In this document: positions 57,322 through 64,000 of the stretch, one piece after another | Layout of the letters: every line of letters begins with the position of its first letter | How positions within the stretch are numbered: position 1 is the first letter of the stretch | Assembly (NCBI GenBank): GCA_963834825.1 | Contig: CAWICZ010000007.1 | Span: 242,553 to 306,552, forward strand | DNA: 64,000 nucleotides | Direction: 5' to 3' | Source of the DNA: JACDAN01 sp963834825 | GTDB taxonomy: Bacteria > Actinomycetota > Thermoleophilia > Gaiellales > Gaiellaceae | Made by a program: the position numbers and the translations under genes | The notes under the pieces: model-generated | Databases searched by the model: none | Told to the model about the DNA's origin: nothing | What the model saw: the letters and a program-made list of their open reading frames with translations, nothing else

Positions 57322-57735
57322 GTGGAGGGTGTCTCGCCCGAGCTCTCGGTGCGGCGTGGCCGCGCGGCGGTCGAGTTCTACAAAGCGGCCTTCGGTGCGA
57401 TCGAGGTCTATCGGGTGGGCGGCACGGACGAGCACGAGGATGTGGTCTCCCAGCTCTCGGTTGGCAACGGATCCTTCTGGGTTTCCGACGAGTCACCACC
57501 ACACAAGAACTTCAGCCCCGAATCGTTGGGCGGAAGCACGGTGCGGTTGTTGTTGGTCGTCGAGGATCCTCAATCCATGGTCGAGCGGGCCGTAGCCCTC
57601 GGCGCCTGGGAGGTCGTTCCGGTGGCCGAGGAACATGGTCGGCTGCTCGGGCGGATCGAAGACCCGTTCGGACATCACTGGGAGATCGGCAGGCCGCTGG
57701 CCGAATGGCCGCCTTCACACAGCGCCGAAGGCTAG
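57322..57735 (+). CDS. VOC-family (PhnB/glyoxalase-like) protein
   Basis: 137 residues with the VOC pattern SPELSVRRGRAAVEFYKAAFGAIEVYR, then LLLVVEDPQSMVERAVALGAWEVVPV and GRIEDPFGHHWEIGRP (metal-ligand Glu near the end). GTG start. It is similar in kind, but not closely in sequence, to the VOC gene at 12.8-13.3 kb. Confidence 0.82.
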   Translation: MEGVSPELSVRRGRAAVEFYKAAFGAIEVYRVGGTDEHEDVVSQLSVGNGSFWVSDESPPHKNFSPESLGGSTVRLLLVVEDPQSMVERAVALGAWEVVPVAEEHGRLLGRIEDPFGHHWEIGRPLAEWPPSHSAEG

Positions 57736-57754
57736 GAGTAGTAGCGTCGCCACG

Positions 57755-58278
57755 GTGGGCAGGGAGATCGAGCTCCGGCGGCACACCGACAACGACGGAA
57801 GACGTACTCACCGCCGAGGGCGTCGAGGCAGCGCTGGAGATCGGCGCAGGCCTCCGCGGCGGCTACCACGTCGCGGTCTCGACCGGCGCCCAGCGCGCGA
57901 CGCAGACGCTCGCCTGCTTCCTCGCCGCGCTCGGCCAGCAGGTGCCGGGCGGCGTCGTTGTCGAGGCGGGCCTGCGGTCGCAGGTCGAAGACCGCTGGCG
58001 CGCCGCGTACCAGAAGGCGGGAAGCGGGAGCTTCGGGGCGTTGCGCGAGGCCGACCCCGAGCTCGTCGCGGAAGACTCGGAGCGGCTCGGCGCCGCGCTC
58101 CGCCGCGTCCTCGACGGGCCTGCCCGACGGCGGCCGCGCACTCGTTGTCGGCCACAGCCCGACGAACGAGGCAGCCGTCCTGGGCCTCACCGGCGAGATC
58201 GTGGCGCCGCTCGCGAAGGGCGCCGGCGTCTTCCTCGTCGCCGACGAGGGCGGCTGGCAGATCGAACGCCTCGAGTAA
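57755..58278 (+). CDS. Histidine-phosphatase-family protein (SixA-like), frameshifted
   Basis: GTG at 57755 opens GREIELRRHT, the RH(G/T) phospho-accepting His motif of the branch. After an extra base near 57800, DVLTAEGVEAALEIGAGLRGGYHVAVSTGAQRATQTL carries the conserved Arg. After a second near 58122, LPDGGRALVVGHSPTNEAAVLGLTG carries the second catalytic His. ~174 residues. Phosphohistidine or small-molecule phosphatase; the partner is unknown. Confidence 0.8.
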
Positions 58279-58310
58279 GAGGCGGCGACACAAGTCGGAT
58301 GTCGCAAAAG

Positions 58311-58349
58311 CGTCGAGACGTGTGTCTATAAACTGACGATTTCTCGACG
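58311..58349. promoter_or_regulatory. Inverted repeat upstream of the Xre-RES module
   Basis: CGTCGAGA (58311-58318) and TCTCGACG (58342-58349) form an 8-bp inverted repeat with a 23-base spacer, just before the antitoxin gene. It is a candidate operator for the Xre-type antitoxin. Confidence 0.4.
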
Positions 58350-58370
58350 TAAAGATGCTAGAGTCGGGTC

Positions 58371-58709
58371 GTGAGCACCGCTTTCGCAGACGAAGCTGTA
58401 CGCATTCACCGGCGAGGGAACCTGAAGCGACCGCGTCATCGCGCAGGCGACGGGTGCGGCACCGAGCACCGTGCGCGGGTGGTTACGTAAGCGGAGCGAG
58501 CCGAGCGGTGCCGCGCCGATCGGGTTGCCGAGCTCGCGTCGATCGTCGAGCGTCTCGAGCGTGTGCTGCGGCCTGAGTACATCCCGGTCTGGATGTCGAA
58601 GCCGATCGAGGCACTGGACGACGAGAAGCCGGTCGACCTGATCCGTCGCGGCGAGTATCGGCGTGTTGCCGCGCTGATCAGCGAACTCGAGGACCCGGGA
58701 GCCGTCTAG
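58371..58709 (+). CDS. Xre/MbcA/ParS-type antitoxin, frameshifted
   Basis: GTG start at 58371. An HTH-like segment (VIAQATGAAPSTVRGWLRKR) is followed, after frame breaks near 58430 and 58500, by the toxin-binding domain (ASIVERLERVLRPEYIPVWM, ALDDEKPVDLIRRGEYRRVAALISELE). The end at 58709 lies three bases before the RES gene. About 110 residues, normal for Xre antitoxins of RES toxins. Confidence 0.68.
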
Positions 58710-58712
58710 CTC

Positions 58713-59240
58713 TTGCCGCTCGACGTCGATCCCAGGGCCGTCCGCGGTCGCTGGGTAAGACACGGGCGCGCACAAGGGCCGGCTTGGCCCGTCCACGATC
58801 CTCCGCCGGACGGCCGCTGGCAACGCGGCGAGATCATCGCCGCCCTCTATCTCGCAGATTCGGAGGAGACCGCGTGGGCCGAGTGGTACAGGCACCTCGC
58901 GGAATTCGGTGTCCCACCCGACGAGCAGATGCCGCGGCGGCTCTGGCAGTGGGACGTCGACGTGAGAGTCGCGAATCTCGCCACCGCTGCACGTCTTACC
59001 CGCGTGGGACTCACAATGCCGCGACCGGGCCGCGCCACCTGGCCGCCCTTTCAAGCCGTCGGTGAACAGCTCTGGTCAGAAGGCTGGAACGGTCTGATCA
59101 CCCCGAGTGCAGCCCGGCCGCGCGGTCGGGTCCTCTGCCTGTTCCGAGAGGCAGGATCGCGCGTCGATGGCGCCCACCCGGTGGGGCGAGGCCGCGTCCT
59201 TCTCCGTCCGCCTGCCCCGCCGACCGGGATGACGACCTAG
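58713..59240 (+). CDS. RES-domain toxin (NAD+-degrading)
   Basis: The RES pattern is present: RGRWVRHGRA near the N-terminus (conserved Arg), AALYLADSEETAWAEWYRHL (conserved Tyr/Glu helix) and WNGLITPSAARPRGRVLCLF. RES toxins phosphorolyse or hydrolyse NAD+. TTG start behind GGGAG. It pairs with the antitoxin gene directly upstream. Its 3' end overlaps the convergent uvrD-like gene's 3' end by up to 165 bases, so one of the two stops is likely misplaced by a base error. Confidence 0.8.
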   Translation: MPLDVDPRAVRGRWVRHGRAQGPAWPVHDPPPDGRWQRGEIIAALYLADSEETAWAEWYRHLAEFGVPPDEQMPRRLWQWDVDVRVANLATAARLTRVGLTMPRPGRATWPPFQAVGEQLWSEGWNGLITPSAARPRGRVLCLFREAGSRVDGAHPVGRGRVLLRPPAPPTGMTT

Positions 59241-61088
59241 GAGGTACGACCCGGTGGTTTGCGCGGCACCCAGCGCTTGGAGTAGCTCGGCGCCGTAGCG
59301 CTCGAGCTTCGTCGGGCCGACGCCTGAGACCTTCGCGAGCTCCCACAGCTCGCGCGGGCGGCGGCGGGCGATCTCCTCGAGCGTCGTGTCGTGGAAGACG
59401 ACGAACGCGGGCACCTCGTCCTTTCTGGCTCGCTCCAGCCGCCAGGCTTTCAGCGCGATGAGCGACGGTCGGGTCGGCGCTCGGCGCCTCGACGCCGAGC
59501 TCCGCGATGAACCGGCTCGGCGCGCCCGACCACGTGAGCTCGAGGTGGCGCTTCGCGCGCGTCATCCCGACGTAGAGGAGGCGTCGCTCCTCGGCGAGCG
59601 CCTCCGGGCTGCGCGAGCGCTTGAACGGCAGCTCGCCTTCTTCGAGCCGTGGCAGGAAGACGACCTCGAACTCGAGGCCCTTCGCGCGGTGGTAGGTGAG
59701 GAGGTTCACGCCACGGCCCGCCGACTCCTCGCCGAAGCGGCTCTCGAGGTCGGCGAGGAAGTCCCCGACGGTGCCGTCGCCGAACTCCTCCGCCAGGCGG
59801 ACGAAGCGTGCGAGGTCGCCCTGGCGGGTCAGCTCCTCCTCGCCGATTCCTGCCGGAAGCGTGGGCGTGAGGCCCTGCGCCTCCGCCGTCCCGCGGACGA
59901 TCTCGGCAACGTCCGTTCGGCCGGTCGAGCCGCGTAGCGCCCGGATCATCCCGCGCGCGCCGGGCCGCGCCAGGAACGCGCCGCCGCGCACCTGGTACGG
60001 GATCCCGGCCTCCGCGAGCGCCTCCTCGAACTCCTCCGAGCGCGAGTTGATGCGGTAGAGCACCGCGATCTCCTCGTACGGGACGCCCTCCCGGTGGTAG
60101 GCCGCGATGTTGGCGACGATCGACGTGACCTCCGCCTCGGTGTCCTCGCACGCGCGCAGGACGGGGCTCTCGCCCGCCGCGCAGCGTCGCGCGCAGGACC
60201 TTCTCCGAGCCGCCGAGCTTCGGCACGAGCCGGTTCGCGAGCTCGAGGATCTCGGGCGTCGAGCGGTAGTTCTCCTCGAGCCGGAAGACGCGGCCCTGCA
60301 TGGCCAGCAGATACTCCGGGGTCGCGCCGGTGAAGGAGTAGATCGCCTGGTAGTCGTCGCCGACGACGCAGAGCTCGTCGCGGCCGCCGAGCCAGCGCTC
60401 GAGGAGCGACTGCTGGAGCAGGTTGACGTCCTGGTACTCGTCGACCGTGAACGCTCGGTAACGCGCGCGGAACGTGTCGGCCGCGCGCTGGGTTCTCGTC
60501 GTAGAGCCTGATCGCCAGCTCGAGCAGATCCTCGAAGTCGATGCGCCCTTGCCGCTCCTTCTGGTCCTCGTAGCGACGGAAGACGCTGACCATCAGGTCC
60601 GCCGGGATCGGTGGCTCGTGCCCGTCGAGCGACTGGACGTACGTGTCGGGCGTGAGCCGCCGGTTCTTGGCCCACTCGATCTCGCCGGCCAGGTCGCCGA
60701 GCGGACGGAACTTGTACGGCGGCGGGAGCGACCGCCGAATCGGCTGGAGCGTCAGCGCCTTCGACGGCAGGACCTGCCCGAGCCGTCGCCGACGAAGTGC
60801 CGGAGCTGTGCCAGCGCGGCCGAGTGGAACGTGCGCGCCTGAATGCCCTGCGCGCCGAGCTGCAGAAGCCGGGCGCGCATTTCGCCCGCGGCCTTGTCGG
60901 TGAACGTGACGGCGAGGATCTCGGTCGGCTCGGAACGCGCCGGTCAGGACCTGGTTCGCGATCCGGCGCGTGATCGTCGTCGTCTTGCCCGAGCCGGCGC
61001 CCGCGAGGATGCACACCGGCCCGCGCACGGCCTCGACCGCCGCGCGTTGCTCCGGGTTGAGACCCGCGAAGACGTCTTCCGCTCGCAT
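59076..61088 (-). CDS. UvrD/Rep-type SF1 helicase with C-terminal HRDC domain, frameshifted
   Basis: The ATG at 61088 opens AEDVFAGLNPEQRAAVEAVRGPVCILAGAGSGKTTTITRR (Walker A and Q motif). Further motifs are DFEDLLELAIRLYDENP, RLEENYRSTPEILELANRL, YHRAKGLEFEVVFLP and RRLLYVGMTRAKRHLELTW. An HRDC domain follows (VPAFVVFHDTTLEEIARRRPRELWELAKVSGVGPTKLERYG). Frame breaks occur near 60930, 60780, 60490, 60190 and 59470. The end is uncertain: 59076 overlaps the convergent RES gene deeply, while a stop near 59237 is possible in another frame. DNA repair helicase. Confidence 0.83.
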
Positions 61089-61158
61089 CCGGTCGCAGCT
61101 TAAGGACGGCTTCTGACAGGAACTCCGGCGTCTTTGGAAAAGAAGAGCGTCCCGACCT

Positions 61159-61473
61159 GTGGATAAGCCTGTGGAACCTGAGGAACTCAGCGAAGCGCTT
61201 CGACGACGCCTGCGAGGCGCAGAGCGGCACCGCGCCCTCGCGCTGGCTCATCCTCGAACCGCCACGGAGCGGGCGTGGCAGCTCGTGTGCCTCGGAGTTG
61301 CTCTCCGGAACACTCGCAACTACGACGAGGCGTTAAAAGCACTCGACGCCGCGGTCGCGCTCAACCCCGAGCCGCGGGCCCTGCGGGCGGCGTACTTCTG
61401 CGCAGTCGCAGTCCACCGCGACCGCGGCGACTACGAGGCGGCGCTACGGGTTAGTCGATCCATTCCGGACTAG
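61159..61473 (+). CDS. Small TPR-like protein
   Basis: 104 residues with one clear TPR pair (ERAWQLVCLGVALRNTRNYDEALKALDAAVALNPEPRALRA, then AVAVHRDRGDYEAALRVSRSIP). GTG start; a second GTG lies 12 bases in. Divergent from the helicase gene. Probably a small protein-protein interaction module; function unknown. Confidence 0.6.
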   Translation: MDKPVEPEELSEALRRRLRGAERHRALALAHPRTATERAWQLVCLGVALRNTRNYDEALKALDAAVALNPEPRALRAAYFCAVAVHRDRGDYEAALRVSRSIPD

Positions 61474-61525
61474 CGGACCAGCCCCGAGGCTTGGCGAATG
61501 CTCAGTCCTTTGAGACGATCGAGCC

Positions 61526-62627
61526 ATGGCCATGTCCGCACCCGGCCTGCCACAGGGGACCGTGACCTTCCTCTTCACTGACATCGAGAGCTCGACTGAG
61601 CTCGGTACGTCAAGTGGGCGCAGAGTTCGGCCGCCTTCGCAGCGAGCATCGGCGCGTTCTCCGCGATGCGTTCGCGCACCACGAGGGTCATGAGATCGAC
61701 ACAGCGGGCGATGGTTTCTTTGTCGTGTTCGAGCGAGCCGGAGATGCCGTCAAATCGGCTGTAGAAGGCCAGCGCGCGCTCCATGGGACGCAGCAGCCGG
61801 AGCTAGAGCACGTGCCGCTCCGCGTGCGGATGGGCTTGCACTCGGCAGAGCCGTACTTGGACCACGATGGCTACGTCGGTGTCGGCGTCAATCGTGCCGC
61901 GCGGATTTGCGCCGCTGCACACGGAGGCCAGATCGTCATCTCGAACGCGACAGCGGGCATCATCGAGGACCTCGGACTGGACGGGCTGCTGCTGCTGGAT
62001 CTCGGTGAGCACGAACTGAAAGACATCGAGGGGCCGCAGCGGCTCTATCAGGTCGTGTGCGAGGGTCTCCCCTCGGAGTTTCCGCCTCTCAAGACCCGAG
62101 ACCGGATCGGTTCTCGGCCCGCGATCCTCACGTTCCTGTACACAGACATGGTCGGCTGGCACCGGGTGCTCCGGACACTCGGAGATGAGAGGGCGGGGGT
62201 GATTGTGCGCGCCTACCAAGAGCTTCTTCGTAGATGCGGTTAAAGCCGACGGTGGTCGCGTGCTCGAGCTAGTCGCCGCCGACGACTTGCTTGCCACCTT
62301 CGAGCGGCCGCGGGATGCCCTTAGTGCCGCGCCAAAGATCCGCGAACGCCTCCGAACGGAGGCGTGGTTCCCAAACGACGAACGTCCACTTGCTCGCACG
62401 GCGATTCACTCAGGCGTCGTTGCTGATCCGTCGGCGAGGCACTTGGGGTCGGTCGCCCTGCATTGTGGGGTGTTGTGCGGCGCGGCGGAGCCGGGCCAGA
62501 TTCTCGTCTCACACGCGACGGAGGCGCTGCTGGAGGGGGACGCACCCGATGTGCGCCTGCGCGATCTGGGCGAACGCGTGCTGGAAAGCGACGGGCGCCC
62601 GTGCGCGTGTTCGAGCTTCAGGGCTGA
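61526..62627 (+). CDS. Tandem class III adenylate-cyclase-domain protein, frameshifted
   Basis: The first domain has FLFTDIESST (metal Asp), IDTAGDGFFVVFE (second metal Asp) and GVGVNRAARICAAA (Asn/Arg transition-state residues), so it looks catalytically competent. The second domain keeps the fold (FLYTDMVGWHRVL, VLELVAADDLLATF) but lacks the Asn/Arg pair at SVALHCGVLCG, so it is probably regulatory. Frame breaks lie near 61610, 62225 and 62600. The corrected C-terminus is VRVFELQG. cAMP production by a pseudodimer or homodimer is inferred. No membrane segment. Confidence 0.8.
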
Positions 62628-62736
62628 CCTCATTGACAACGGGTTCTTTGCGGCCACTCTCTGGATAGCCCCCGCTCTTGTTCGTTTCGTTGTTGTGCGC
62701 TAGGACCGGGCTACATACAACGAAGGGGGTTTGAGC

Positions 62737-64000
62737 ATGTCCAGGATTCCGTACCTGGTTCTCGCTGCGGCCGTCTTCGCTCTCGCCGGTACCGGCGCCG
62801 GCGCGGCAGTCCGGGCCAGCGGCCACGATGCTCCGGTCGTCACTCACGGTGTCGTCGTCGGTGACGTCACGGCGCATTCCGCCGTCGTCTGGGCGCGCGC
62901 CGATCGCGAAGGCACGTTGAAGGTCCATCTCTCCGGAGGGAAGCACGACGGCGTCGGGCGGCTCAAGATCCGCGCCGCCGACGATTACACCGGCCAGGTC
63001 GTCCTGACCGGCCTGAAGCCGGACACCGACTATCGCTATCGCGTCGGCTCGGAGCGCGGCACCTTCGAGACCGCGCCCGCCCCGGACGACTCCGAGGCGG
63101 TGCGCATCGCCTTCGGCGGCGACGTCGCCGGCCAGAACGTCTGCCGCGACACGAGCGAGGGCTTCCCGATCATGGAGACGATCCGCGCGCTTGCGGCCGG
63201 ACGTCTTCGTCGGCCTCGGCGACATGATCTACGCCGACAACGCGTGCGATCCCGCTCGGCCGCTACGGCAACGCGCAGATGCCGGCGGCCCGGCCCCGCG
63301 GCCGACCTCGCCGCGTTCTGGGCGCACTGGCGCTACAACCGCGCCGATCCGGCGTCCCAGCGTCTGCTCGCGAGCACGAGCTACGTCGGCGTCTGGGACG
63401 ACCACGAGGTCGTGAACGACTTCGGCCCGCTCAGCGACACCCGTGCGACGCCGCCGTACACGCCTGGCGTCCACCTGCTCCCGATCGGCCTCGAGGCATT
63501 CCTCGACTACACGCCGATCGCGGTCGCCGCGAACACGCCGAAGCGGCTCTACCGCTCGCTGCGCTGGGGCAAGCACCTCGAGCTCTTCGTGCTCGACACG
63601 CGGCAGTACCGCGACGCGAACGCCGCCACGACAGCGTCGACCGGCCGAAGACGATGCTCGGCCGCGAGCAGCTCGACTTGGCTGAAGGAGAGCCTTGCCG
63701 CCTCCGACGCCACGTGGAAGGTGATCGTCTCGAGCGTGCCGATGTCGATCCCGACCGGCTTCCCGCCGCCGGACGGGCCGCGACGGCTGGGCGAACTTCG
63801 ACCAGGCACAGGCTTCGAGCAGGAGCTGCTCGACATCCTCCGGTGCATGGGGAGCCGGCGGGATCGTGAACACCGTCTGGATCACGACGGACGTCCACTT
63901 CGCGGAGGCCTTCCGCTACCGGCCGTTCCCGGCGAACCCCGGGTTCGCCGTCTACGAGCTCGCGACCGGGCCGCTGAACGCGGGGATCTTCCCGATCCGC
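62737..64000 (+). CDS. phoD: PhoD-like alkaline phosphatase, partial and frameshifted
   Basis: A signal peptide (YLVLAAAVFALAGTGAGAAV) is followed by the N-terminal fibronectin-like part (VVVGDVTAHSAVVWARAD, VLTGLKPDTDYRYRVGSE). The metallophosphoesterase core follows: FGGDVAGQN, FVGLGDMIYADN, VGVWDDHEVVNDFG and VWITTDVHFAEAF. GAAGGGGG precedes the ATG. Several frame breaks (near 63190, 63250, 63280, 63630, 63680 and 63785) interrupt it. The gene runs off the window end. Exported phosphodiester or phosphomonoester hydrolase. Confidence 0.83.
   Translation, partial: MSRIPYLVLAAAVFALAGTGAGAAVRASGHDAPVVTHGVVVGDVTAHSAVVWARADREGTLKVHLSGGKHDGVGRLKIRAADDYTGQVVLTGLKPDTDYRYRVGSERGTFETAPAPDDSEAVRIAFGGDVAGQNVCRDTSEGFPIMETIRALAAGRLRRPRRHDLRRQRVRSRSAATATRRCRRPGPAADLAAFWAHWRYNRADPASQRLLASTSYVGVWDDHEVVNDFGPLSDTRATPPYTPGVHLLPIGLEAFLDYTPIAVAANTPKRLYRSLRWGKHLELFVLDTRQYRDANAATTASTGRRRCSAASSSTWLKESLAASDATWKVIVSSVPMSIPTGFPPPDGPRRLGELRPGTGFEQELLDILRCMGSRRDREHRLDHDGRPLRGGLPLPAVPGEPRVRRLRARDRAAERGDLPDP

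Overview
The window is GC-rich, gene-dense DNA that reads as Actinomycetota, most plausibly a soil or groundwater Thermoleophilia-like lineage. This is an inference from an F420/PPOX-type oxidoreductase, a PASTA-tailed subtilisin, zinc-finger anti-sigma pairing, many GTG/TTG starts and high GC. No rRNA, integrase, transposase or CRISPR array was found. The only tRNA-like sequence is a degenerate 3' fragment near 29.94 kb.

Layout. 0-19 kb is mostly housekeeping and regulation: dihydrolipoyl dehydrogenase, a cyclic-nucleotide-binding protein, an SDR, a Tat-exported ferritin-like protein with modABC facing a PadR-TrmO fusion, a glycoside hydrolase, a voltage-gated-type ion channel behind a tiny acidic ORF and a hairpin, a nuclease, a phosphatase, PaaK, an RHH-PIN toxin-antitoxin pair and two back-to-back ECF sigma genes. 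19.1-29.9 kb is a compact menaquinone operon: tetR-menF-menD-menH-menB-menA-menC-menE::hydrolase-menG. All eight junctions are 4-bp stop/start overlaps, and a near-identical ~29-bp direct repeat lies at each edge. 30-36 kb holds ketopantoate reductase, a subtilisin and a penicillin-acylase-like enzyme.

36.6-59.2 kb is a defence-rich region: a TPR membrane protein, a GmrSD-like nuclease with a PUA-like partner, a type I R-M system (hsdM-hsdS-hsdR), and upstream of it on the same strand a NYN nuclease translationally coupled to an HTH plus N6-methylase-like protein with a degenerate catalytic motif. Divergent to that pair is a RecB-like/RNase H-like/SF1-helicase protein. HicAB and RES-Xre toxin-antitoxin modules follow. 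The NYN/methylase-like pair is my best candidate for an undescribed system. 59-64 kb has a UvrD-like helicase, a tandem adenylate-cyclase-domain protein and a PhoD-like phosphatase cut by the window end.

Many genes, especially between 30 and 64 kb, are broken by single-base indels while protein similarity continues cleanly in the next frame. I read these as mainly sequence errors and annotate each such gene as one CDS with approximate frame-break positions.
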